Below are positions 26,101-38,100 of a stretch of 52,592 nucleotides of DNA, piece by piece. The stretch's first letter is position 1, and every line of letters starts with the position of its first letter. The notes under the pieces were generated by a model. It was given only the letters and a program-made list of their open reading frames with translations. It made no database searches and was not told the DNA's origin. The stretch is from Symbiodinium natans (Eukaryota > Sar > Dinophyceae > Suessiales > Symbiodiniaceae): positions 140,001-192,592 of the forward strand of contig CAJNDS010000228.1 of assembly GCA_905221605.1 (NCBI GenBank). Direction: 5' to 3'. A program made the position numbers and the translations under genes.

Positions 26101-29100
26101 TGAGGCTCTTGAAGGTCTCCTGCTGGACCTTCTTGAAGGCGTCGGAGCTTTCCTTGGCGTAGCCTCCCTGGCCCTCGCCGCTCTCCTGTCCGGGCGCCCA
26201 AACTGCGGCTCGCGCGCGCGCGCGAGACGCGGTTTAGGGTTTAGAGGCTAGAGGGTTTAGGGTTTAGAGGAGTTATCGGGTTTAGAGGGTTTTAGGTTTT
26301 AGGGCTTAGTTTAGGGGTTCTTCCCTAGACCCTTCCTTGCCCCCTACACTCGTTTCGGCATTCCTCCCTCGTTGCCTACGTCACCCAAAGGCGTAAGCCA
26401 CAACGCCAGTCCCCGGCGTTCAGAAGTCCAGGTGCTTAGGGTTCGCGGTTTAATGTTCCTCTGGCACTGTAGGGTTTAGGGCTTAGGATTTTTAGATTTT
26501 TAAGGGTTAGGGGTTTTAGGGCTTAGGGCTTGTAGGGTTAAGGGTTTAAGGTTAGGGCTTTAAGGGTAGGGCTTCGGGTTTTTTAGGGTTCTTGTTTTGG
26601 AGGTTTAGCATCTCGGGTTTGTGAGGAGGGGTTTTGCCCATGTCCGGGCTAACGTTTCAGGCTTCTTTGCGGTGTTGCCGCGCATCTTCAAGAGAAGGCC
26701 CACCTCAACCCCTAAAGCGACCCTTTAACGCCCTAAATCCTAAACCCCAAACCCTAAACCCCAAACCCTAAACCCGAAACCCTAAACCCCAAAACCCTAA
26801 ACCCCAAACCCTAAACCCTAAACCCCAAAGAAGCAAAATCCTTGAAGTCGACGCTCACCCACTTCGCTCCCATGGAGTGGACCTTCCAAAGTTGCTCAAG
26901 AAAGAATTTATGGAAAGGAAAAGGGGGTTTAGGGTTTGGGGTTTGGGGTTAGGGGTTTGGGGTCTGGGTTTAGGGTTTGGGTTTAGGGTTCTGGGGGTTT
27001 AGGGTTTTGGGTTTTTGGGACGCCCAGTAAGCTGACCACCCAAGACGGCACATGCCTTGCAGCATGTCCGAGACTAGGCTCAGCGGCCTTTGAAAAAAGC
27101 CTCAACAAGCCCTAAACCCTATAGACCCTCAACCCTAAACCCTAAAGCCTAAACCCAACGCTCTAAACACTACAGCCAGAGCCTTGCGTCTGTCTTCGAC
27201 GGCCAGCCGAGTTCGTATTATGTACCGAGGGCCCGTAAGTCTTCCTAAGATGCGTCACCTCTAAGGTGTAGGGTTTTGGGTTTAAGGTTTGGGGTTTTGG
27301 GGTTTCAAACGGTGAAAACCCTTACCTGGAAGTCTGTTTATCTTCCGGTTCATGGTTTTACCTATTGAACAAGGGGTAGTAGCTAAACCCTTCAAAATGT
27401 GCCGCGAACCCCGCACCCAAAACCCTGAGTAGACTGCTGAACCCTGAACCCTACACCCCTAAACACTAAAACCATATATCCCAGACCCGAACACCCTAAC
27501 ACCCTAAAACCCGAACCTCCTAAACCCCACCAAACCTCCATGGCTCGCCTGGTCGGACACGTCGCGAACATCCCAGGCTCGGACGACCTTGTGGGGTTTA
27601 GGGTTGCGGGATAGGGTTTAGGGTTTAGGGTTTAGGGCTTAGGGCTTAGGGCTTAGGGCTTAGGGCTTAGGGCTTAGGGCTTAGGGCTTAGGGTTAGGGT
27701 TTAGGGTTTAGGGTTTTGGGTTTAGGGTTTAGGGTTTAGGGTTTAGGGTTTAGGGTTTAGGGTTTAGGGTTTAGGGTTTAGGGTTTAGGGTTTAGGGTTT
27801 AGGGTTTAGGGTTTAGGGTTTAGGGTTTAGGGTTCAGGGAACCCCCAGTCCTATACCCTGCCAAGCCGTTATTTGTAAACCCGACTACACCCTAGACCAC
27901 CTATTAAAGGCTGCACGCGCAATACTCCTACGCCGGGGGGTTCTTAAGCAAATGGGGGTCTTCAGGGTCCTTAGGGATTTTACGTTCTTTAGGGTCTTTG
28001 GGGTTTCGGGCCTTAACCCAAAAAACCGCACCCCGAAACTCTACTCCAGACCATAAGCCTCCCAAAGCCCTTAAATCATAAAGCACCTTACGCTGCAAAG
28101 TTTTATCAGCCTCAAACCGCTCAAGCTCCTGAAGCCCTTGAACTCATAAGCCCAAACCCCAAATCACACCCCTAAACCCTAAACCCTGAACCCCTACACT
28201 CATCAACCCTAAACCCCTAAACCCCTGACTAAAGCCCTAGACCCTAATCCCTTGCACCCCTGACCCTTGCACCCCTAAAGCCCTCAGCCCTAAACACCCC
28301 GAAACTCCCAAGCCCCAAAGCCCTGAACCCTCAAGCCCTAAACCCTAACCCCTAAACCCCTACACCCTAAACCCTTACACCCTAACCCCTGTACCCTAAA
28401 CCTAAACCCCTAACCCCTAAACCTTAAACCCTAAACCCTAAACCCCTAATCCCTAAACCCTAAACCCTAACCCCTAAGCCCCGAACCCTAAACCCTAAAC
28501 CCTAAACCCTAAGCCCTAAACCCTAAACCCTAAGCCCTAAACCCTAAACCCTGAACCCTAAACCGGTGCCAGGCTGCGGAGCCCATGGCCTTGGAGGTGC
28601 CGATGGCCGCGAGGCCCGCGACGCCGCAGCCCAGGACGAAGGTCTGGGAGGGCGGGTACTTGCCTGGCCGGGTTTAGGGTTCAGGGTTTAGGTTTGAGGT
28701 AGGGGTTTAGGGTTTAGGGTTTAGGGCTTAGGGCTTAGGGTTTAGGGTTTAGGGTTTAGGGGAGGCATGGGACTCTACGAGCTTGTTATGGGTTTCATGG
28801 GGTTGTATCGGGGTTTCGAAAGGGTGGGATTCGAGGGCCCGGTAGGGTTCTGCATACGTTTTAAAGGGGTTTCATGAAGTTCTCCAGGGGGTTGCAAGGT
28901 TTATCAGCGTTTACAGGCGTGTTAGAGGCTCTTAAAGGGGTTTTATAGGAGCTTTGTTTGTGGTTCTATAGGGTTTGGGCCTGGGCGGGGTGTAGGGCTT
29001 AGGAGGTTAGGGTGTTTTTGTGCGTTCGAGGGTTTAAGGTTTCAGGGTTTTGGGCTTCAAGGGTTTCAGAATTACCCTAAACCCTAAACCCTAAACCCTC

Positions 29101-32100
29101 TGGGGTTGTAAGGCTTTAGCAAAGCTCCTTGGCTTGAAGGGAACATAGGCTTTCAGGGGCTTACGTGAGGCACCGGGTCTGTAGAATCCTTGATTGGATA
29201 CACATGGTACAAGGCTTGTACACAATGAAGTTTTCCGAAGATCGGGATACCCAGTACCTTATTTGTGGGTCTATATTAGGGGTCCTTGTTTTCGTAACAA
29301 CCCTAAACCCTAAACCCTAAACCCTAAACCCTAAACCCTAAACCCTAAACCTAGACCCCAGGTCAAAACCTTAGGGCCGCCCTGAGGTTCGTTGTACTTA
29401 GGAGTCCAGGTTGGGTTGGGGTTCAGGGTTTAGGGGGTTTAGGGTTTAGGGTTTAGGGTTTAGGGTTTAGGGTTTAGGGTTTAGGGTTTAGGGTTTAGGG
29501 TTTAGGGTTTAGGGTTTAGGGTTTTAGGGCTCTGGGGTGCTTGCGGTGTGCGCGCAGGGTTTTCGTAGGAGTGCAGGTTGGTAAGGCGCTGTAAAGCCTA
29601 AACCCTACTGCCTGAGTATAGTTCGTAATACCCCAAACCCGTACCCCTTAACCTCAAGAGTTGAGAATACAGGGACATTTTGCCATACCCCTGAATTTCC
29701 TAGGATGGCCCTTAAGGGTTTTGCCTAGTTTCCTTTAAGGGTTTGGGGTTTAGGGTTTAGGGTAAGTTTAGGGTTTAGGGTTTAGGGTTTAGGGCCTATC
29801 TAGTTTCCTTTAAGGGTATGGTTTTGGGGTATGTTGAATATTTCTTCGATATTGGTCGCGGATCGGAAGAGCGGAACCCTGTACCCGAAAACGTCTCAAA
29901 GCCCAGACCCGAAACCCTAAACCTTAAAACGCCCTAAGCCCGAAACCCTAAAACTCAAAAAAATCCTCAACCCTAAGCCCTAAACCCTACTAACCCTAAA
30001 CCCTGAACCCTAAACCCTAAACCCTTAACCCTAAACCCTAAACCCTAAACCCTAAACCCAGCGACCTGCGGCGGTCATCTCGGCAGTGTGGAAGCGGCCG
30101 AAGGCATAGGAGGCCTCGATGACCGCGCGGTGGCCTCCACGGTAGGGTTGGGGGTGCCGGGTGTTTTAAGGGTTTAGGGTATCCCTAAACCCGAAACCCT
30201 AAACCCTAAACCCTAAACCCTAAACCCTAAACCCTAAACCCCTGAGAGGGTTTAGGGTTTCAGGTTTACGGCGTAGGGTAACCCATGTAATTACCAACCC
30301 CCCCCCCCCCACACCCCTCTTCCAAGGGATTCGGCCGAGGTGTTTCGCGTTCATCCAAGATGGGCAAGTGAGTGGGGGGGGGTGGGGGGGGATGGGGGGG
30401 CGGGCAAGGCCCGCCATGCTGCAGCCGCCTGCGACTTTCGCCTGGGAGCTGAGGACGTCCAACTTCTGCCTCGGTTTCTGCTAAGGGTTGAGGGTTTGGG
30501 GTTTGGGGGTTAGGGTTCAGGGTTCAGGGTTCAGGGTTTAGGGTTTAGGGTTTAGGGTTTAGGGTTTAGGGTTTAGGGTTTAGGGTTTAGGGTTTAGGGT
30601 TTAGGGTTTAGGGTTTAGGGTTTAGGGTTTAGGGTTTAGGGTTAAATCGAGATCGGGCTTAGGGTTTAGGGTCTCGGGGTTTGGATCCTGGGTTTCTGGG
30701 GGTTGTTAGGGCTTATATATACGTTCAGGGCTCGTAGGGTTCAAGGGCTTTTGGGCCTTTTGGGTCTGTTTGACTTCGAGTGGAGCCTCACATCCCTAAA
30801 CCCCCAAACCCCACCCCCAAACCCTAAAACCCCAAACCCTAAATAGCCCCCCAAAACCCCCAAACACCCTAAAACCCTAAACTCTGCAACCCAACCCACC
30901 CCTCCCAAAAAAGCAAACTAAAACCTTTGAAGTCGGATTTTAGGGTTGCTGGGTTTGGAATCTTGGGCTTCGGGGCCTCCGAAGCCGTGGCTCCCCGGGC
31001 TGTGGATAAACTCGCCGACCCTACATTGAAGTAGGGTTTATATTTCTTGTATCCCCAAAAGGACACCCAGTATAAACACGCAACAATATTAAAAAGGAAC
31101 CTTATATACACTCACCAAAAACAGAAATATTTGCCCTACTTCACATGCTTGCAGCAAATTAAGGGAAAGGGTTGTCCCCTAAAGGCCCTAAACGTCCTGA
31201 ACCATAAACTAACCCTCCATGGGAAAGGCTCTGCAGGCTCTAAAGCAGGCCTAAACCCGAAACCCTAAACCCTAAACCCTAAACCCTAAGCCCTAAACCC
31301 TAAACCCTAAACCCTAGACCATAAACCCTAAAACCTAAACCCTAAACCCTAAACCCTAAACCCTAAACCCTAAACCCTAAACCCTAAACCCTAAACCCTA
31401 AACCCTAAACCCTAAACCCTAAGCCGCGGGGCGCGATGGTGATGCGCGGCACCGCGGTCACATCGATGAGGGTCACGCCGGCGGCCTTGGCCTTCTCGCA
31501 GATGTCCTCCACCCAAAAGTAGACTCAAGGGTTTAGGCTTTAGGGTTTAGGGTTTAGGGTTTAGGGTTTAGGGTTTAGGGTTTAGGGTTTATGCATGCAT
31601 CCTTGCGGACAGTTCCGAAGCAACCACTTGGGAACCGACTACGTAACAGAAACGGAACTAGCAGCTCGTAGCCTAGCGTGCCTGCCTGTGGGCTCGCCTT
31701 TGAGCATTAAAGATCTCACGAGGGGACCGGAAGGGAATCTGTGCAGCCACCGGTTTCTGTACAACTGTATACCCCTGTTTGAGAACTTGCCGATACTTCC
31801 GACCGGTGAATAACCTAGATAAATTCTGACAAACCTCTCCAACATGGTGATACTGGGGTCGCATGGTCAGTGCGGGCACCTTGCATGGGACCCCAAGCCA
31901 ACGCAAAGCAAACATCGCTCTGGGCTTCCATGGGCATTGACACGCCAAAAACACTGCACGAATCACGTGCGAAAAAACCAACAGTTGCGCCGTCAAGGGC
32001 TGGGCACACAAAGATATCTGTGGATACTGCACCTCATGCACCCAGGCCGCTTTGACAAGTGTATCCCTTAGACCTGCAGGTTTGGCAGCAGCCTCCCAAG

Positions 32101-35100
32101 GTTTAGGGTTTAGGGTTTAGGGTTTTAGGGTGACCCAAGAATCGTATAGGGCACTATTTGAGAGCTCTATGGATCCTCCCGGGGTCTGGGCTGGAACAGG
32201 GGACTTGCGGGTTGGGAGGGTCTAGGGTTTGAGGGTTGATGAGGGCTGAGGGGTTTGGAGGGTTTAGGCGGGGTTGCAAAATCAGGATCCGTTTTGGCGG
32301 TGCAGTGCAGATGGGGAGCTCTTCTGGCTCCTGCACTAAAGGAGTCCTAAAGAGGATGTTCGTGGTTAGGATTTAGGGTTTAGGGTTTCGAGTTTAGGGT
32401 TTAGGGTTTAGGGTTCATCGAGAACCGCGGAAAGACTGTGAAGCCTCTGCCCACTTAGCCCCTAAACCCTGCAAGCTGAGAACCCCAACCCTAAACCTTA
32501 CACAGCCCTAAGACCTGAACTCCAAACCCTAAACCCAAAAAACCCTCGATGCTCCAAAAGCGAAACCCTCTCAGCCCCCTCAGACCGAAACACCTCACCA
32601 GAGCCGGTCCTTGCCCTTGTCCAGCAGCCGCCCAACCCACGAGATGATCACCTCCCCAACTTGCTGGGAGGTTCATGGCACTTAGTAACCAAGTATAACT
32701 GTACTTATAACCCACTTATAAGCCCCTTAAGTGCCCCAAGATGGTTCTAAGTACAGTTCTAACCCTAAACCCTAAACCCTAAACCCTAAACCCTAAACCC
32801 CAAACCCCAAACCCTAAGTAGAGTTAGAAGTGGTTAATTAGTACCATGAACCTCCCAAACTTGGGGGCGGGGGGGTGGGAGGGGTTTGGGGCTTGGGGCT
32901 TCGGGTCTTCAAGGTCTTGGGGCTAGGGCACTTCGAAGCCCTGACCGTATGCTTAGAGTCTGAAGAGGCTTGGGGTTTAGGGTTTCGGGTTTAAAGTTAG
33001 GGTTTAGGGTTTAGGGTTTAGGGTTTAGGGCTTCGGCGCAGGGAACCCGACAGCTGGTTCCCACCTTGTCCTTGCACTTCGGAAAGTCCGCCGTGGGCGG
33101 CTCGATGGAGAACAAGACCTCAGCGAACCGACTTGAGAACTCCGCACGTGAAGGTTTAGGGGGGTTCCGGGGCTTAGGGTTTAGGGGATTTAGGGGGTTT
33201 TGGGGGGTTTTGGGGTTTGGGCTTATAGTGTCTCAGGGTTAAGGGTCTAGGGTTTAGACCCTGCAACTTAGGGGGCGTGACCTGCTAATGTGGTAGGGTT
33301 TCGGTCAGGTGTTCCACCTAAATCCTGAACTCTGAATGCACCTGCCAAAGAAAGCTTTCCCAAAGCCCGGCTCAGAATTGCGAGCCCAGCGCTTCGGACA
33401 TGCTTAGTTTGTCCAGTAACCCGGGGGAATTTAGAGGCTAACCTTTGGGATTTTGCAGGACTGCTAATACCCAAGGGTTAAAGGTTTCTATAGGGTTTTA
33501 ATGCCCCCAAAAAGGTTAAAGGCCACCTACTCTGCTACTAAGAATGGTAAGTCAAGGGGCGCTGCTCTTCGAGATCACACCGGCTCGGTCTGCAATTTTG
33601 CAGCCCTCCCGAGAGAAAGGGCGATGGTATTGTTGGGAGGGGAGGGGGGGGGCAGAGGTGGGGTTTAGGGTTTAGGGTTTAGGGTTTAGGGTTTAGGGTT
33701 TAGGGTTTCGGGTTTAGGGTTTAGGATTTAGGGGGGTGCAAGGTTTCGCCTAAAGGCCTGAACACAGTCCACGGTTGTGGGCGTAATGTGGCTGAGGGTT
33801 TTTGGAGGAACAATTCGTGACCAAGAACACCGCAACCTACCACGCATCCCAAACCCCTAAGCGCTAAACCCTACACCCATACCCAGAGGGACCATGATTC
33901 ATGAAGGGTTTAGGGTTTGGGGTTTAGGGTTGCGGGTCTAGCACAAACCCTGAACCCTGACGCTTCAGCTGCAACAAAAGGGAGCGACGCATATCCCTAA
34001 GGACGCAGGTTTCAATAAACGTAAAGAGTCCCCGGTCCCCTGTAGACCCTAAACCCTAAACCCTAAACCCTAAACCCTAAACCCTAAACCCTAAACCCTA
34101 AACACTGGGGGCTTGGACAGTCTGTAAGGACTTCCTCTTGGGTGCTTTGGTCTGGTCCCAGGTGCGGCGTTGAAGGGGTCGTCCTACTAAAGGGGCTGTT
34201 CTAACTTTGGGAACTTCTGTGGGGGAAGAGAGAGAGAGAGAGAGAGAGAAAAAAAAACAAAAATCCTTGTCTATCAAGCTGACGAGACAAAGATCATAGC
34301 TTTTCTTTTTCGGTGCTTCTAACTTCCGTCGCTCTAGTATTCCCATAAATGTTGTACGGCCCTAAACCTTAAACCCTAAACCCTAAACCGCAGAACCTCA
34401 AAACACTAAACCAGAGCCACCGGCCACAAGAGCCGTCATTGCGTGCCTTGGCCGCGTAGGCCTGGCGCGGCGCATGTTGCGAGGGCGGGGGGGGGGGGAG
34501 AAACTTTGGGGACTACATGCGTAGTGCGGAGCAGATCAACATCATTCAGGGATCGTTGAGTCCCAAAGAAAAAATGTGTATGTATATGTGTATATATATA
34601 TATATAGATATGTGTGTGCGTGTACTTATGCATATATGCATGTATGTATGTACGTACACACTGCATGTAGCTCTACATAATTCATATATGTATGCATATA
34701 TATATATATATATGTATATAGATATGTAAATGTATATGTTTTGTTTATATATATATATATATATATTCCTACACCTATACATATGTACGTATGGATACAC
34801 ATTTACATACTCATCAGCTCAATTAATTTCAGGCTTCATTGAGTCCCAATCCCACTTGTCAGTTCAATCACTGCACAGTGCTTCGAAACTCCCTGTCGAA
34901 ACTCTACAGCCCTAAACCCATGAAAAGGGTCTAGGCTGCACCCTGAAACCCTGAACCCTAAACCCCTACAGCTTCAAATCCAAAACCCTAAACCCGAACC
35001 CTAAACCCTAAACCCTAAACCCCAAACCCCAAACCCCAAACCCCAAACCCGGAAACCCCAAACCCCAAACCCCAAACCCCAAACCACACCTACCCTAAAG

Positions 35101-38100
35101 TGTGATCTTGCTTCATCTTGCTCACGGATGTGCGCAAGCGTCACGCCTCGTCAGTGAACCCAGAGTACACCTGGGCGCATATGAACCAGGGTTTATATTG
35201 CTGTTATTGGTGAGTGTATATAAGGTGCTTTTCTAATATTGGTGAGTGTATGTACTGGGTGTCCTTTTGGGGATACAATACAAGGAATATAAGCCCTACT
35301 TCATGTCGGTTCGCCCTCTTGCTTGGTTGGAAGGATTTTCAGGTTCCGGGCTTTCCTTCAGTAGACGGAATCCCCAAACTGGGAAATCCTATCCCAAAGC
35401 CTAAGCCCACACCCAAAACCCTAAAGCAGATATTCGAGCCACTTTGGGCCCTATGGAACCTAAGGCTAAACAGCTAGCACAGTAGCACAGTACAACAAAT
35501 ATAGACAAAACGATCCAAAGCCGAAACAGAAGAATGCCTCAAGAGGCCCCCAAGACCCCGCTCATTCAAAAAAGTATCCGGAACAGGCGACGTGCATAAG
35601 GGCCATTGGCCATAGGGTTTAGGGTTTAGGGTTTAGGGTTTAGGGCTTAGGGCTTAGGGCTTAAGGCTTGGGATTTAGGGTTTAGGGGTTGAAGGGTTTA
35701 AAGGGTGTTGGGGTTTCAACAACCTGCATGTTCACCCCGTGTCCGACCTCTCCCACAAGGCGGGCGGAAGAGGCTTTCAAGAGGCTCAGAAGAAGATCAA
35801 CGCCCCAAGGCGTCGAAAACCTAAACCCTAAACCCTAACCCTAAACCCTAAACCCTAAACCCTGAAACCTAAACCCTAAACCCTAAACCCCAAACCCCAA
35901 ACCCTAAACCCTAAACCCCAAACCCTAAACCCTAAACCCTAAACCCTTCCCCAACGGCCCGAACGCCCGGCCAATAGGTCAGCCCAGGCGCCGAGTAAAC
36001 TCTAAACCTTAATCTTCGACCCTTATTGAGAAGAACCCCTACGCCAAAGCTCTAACCAAACCCTACTGCCCCCTCAACCCGAAGTTTTCACCAACCTGCA
36101 AGGAAGAACTGGGTCAGTGGCAGCGGCTTGGGGTGGGGGAGGGGGGGGGGAGGCAGGGGGAGTTTAGGGCTTAGGGGGCCTAAGCCCTTATAGGGTTTAG
36201 GGTTTAGGGTTTAGGGTTTGGGGTTTAGGGTGTAGGGTTTAGGGTTTAGGGTTTAAGGGGTTCTGAGTCGACCGCTCCAGCACCCTTCTCCACGATGACC
36301 TGATGTTTTGCGTTTGGGGTTTGGGGTTTGGCGGTGTGGGGTTTGGGGTTTGGGGTTTGGGGTTTGGGGTTTGGGGTTTGGGGTTTGGGGTTTGGGGTTT
36401 GGGGTTTGGGGGGTGTGGGGTTTGGGGTTGGGGTTTGGGGTTTGGGGTTTGGGGTTTGGGGTTTGGGGTTTGGGTTTGGGGTTTGGGGTTTGGGGTTTGG
36501 GGTTTGGGGTTTGGGGTATGGGGCTTGGGGTTTGGGGCCGTTGAGGGCAGGGCTGAGGCAGGAGTGGAACTTCCTGGTGCTGCTCATTTCGGGTTTCTAG
36601 ACCATCTTCATCCCTAAAGCAAACCCTTCTCAATGGGGACCACGGCAACTTCTGGCAGGAGTGGCGTTCTCGAGATTGTTTTTGTTTGAGGGGCGCTTGG
36701 GGTGTTTCAGGGGGCGGGTTATATCCTGAGTCTTCTGTCCCTAAGCTCCTAAACCCCAAACTAAACCCTAAACCCTTAACCCTACACCCTACACCCTACA
36801 CCCTACACCCTAAACCCTAAACCCTAAACCCTAACACGGGGAGGAGGGGCGCTTAGAGGGTTTCTAGGTGCCCTTGAACCCCCCCTCTAAGGCCGTAAAG
36901 CCCCAGGCATCGCCCAGCCTTTTGGGTCCCCAAAGCCTCCCAAAGTTGCACCCCCCCCCCCCACCAACAAAAAAAGCTGAAAAATCTCTCAAAAATGCAA
37001 GATGTGTATGTGTACAGGTATATGTATACATATATATATATATGTAAGCTGCATATATATATATATACGTATATATATATATATATAGATAGTTAGATAT
37101 ACAGGATTTAGGGTTTAGGGTTCGGGCTTCGGCTTAGTGATTCGTGCGGATTTGGGAGGCACTAAGAGGCCTCTCAACCCTAAACCCTCCAACCCCCCCA
37201 CCCCCCACCCGCAGCCCTAAGCCCTAAACCCTAAACCCTAAACCCTAAACCCCAAACCCTAAACCCTAAACCCTAATCCTCAACCCTAAATCCCAAACCC
37301 CAAACCCCAAACCCTAAATCCCTAAACCCTAAAACCCGGAACCCAAGCGCCTGAAACCCCGAAACCCTGAACCAAAACCCTCTCCATCCTGCTTGGCCCC
37401 AGGCTCCATAACCCTAAACCCTAAACCCCAAACCCTAAACCCTAAACCCTAAACCCTAAACCCTAAACCCTAAACCCTAAACCCTAAACCCAATTTAAGA
37501 ACCTTGACCCTTGTACTCGAACACAAATCGACATCTTAAAGCCCTGTGCCCGTAAGCCTTAGGTTCTATAGGGCCCAAAGTGGCTCGAATATCTGCTTTA
37601 GGGTTTTGAGTCCTAAAACCCTAAACCCTAAACCCTAAACCCTAAACCCTAAACCCTAAACCCTAACCCTAGACCCTAAACCCTAAACCCTAACCCTGAA
37701 CCCTAAACCCTAAACCCCCTTAACCCCTCAACCCCTCCAGGACCCGGGCTCCGTAGCCGTCCTTGATGAGCTGCTCGGCGACGTCCGGCACCATGCTGAT
37801 GCGCTGGTCGCCTGCGTGGATTTGGGGGTTTAGGGTTTCGGGTTTAGGGTTTAGGGTTTAGGGTTTAGGGGTGCAGGGTTTCGTGACTCCCCCTTGTGCC
37901 GCCTTTTGAAATGCGGCTGTCAGGGCTGAAGCCCTCGTGCAGGACTCCGAGCTCCTGAAAAGGGTTTAGGGTTTAGGGTTTAGGGTTTAAGGGCTGGACA
38001 ATGATTGGCCAGATGAAAGTTGCAGGGAAAATCATTTGGGGTGCGGGGAAACCCTCAAACCTCAGCCGCAAGCCCTACGTAGAAAAGCTACACCCCAAGC

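Noticed and set aside
32597-32599. GTGAGG as donor of NNT exon 8
   Set aside because: It looks canonical, but adds residues not found in the family and does not match the phase of exon 9. The GA donor 11 nt earlier fits both.
36246-36759. Pro/Lys/Gln-rich and Gly/Trp-rich proteins on both strands
   Set aside because: These are translations of a TTTGGGG heptamer array, open in all frames because the unit has no stops.
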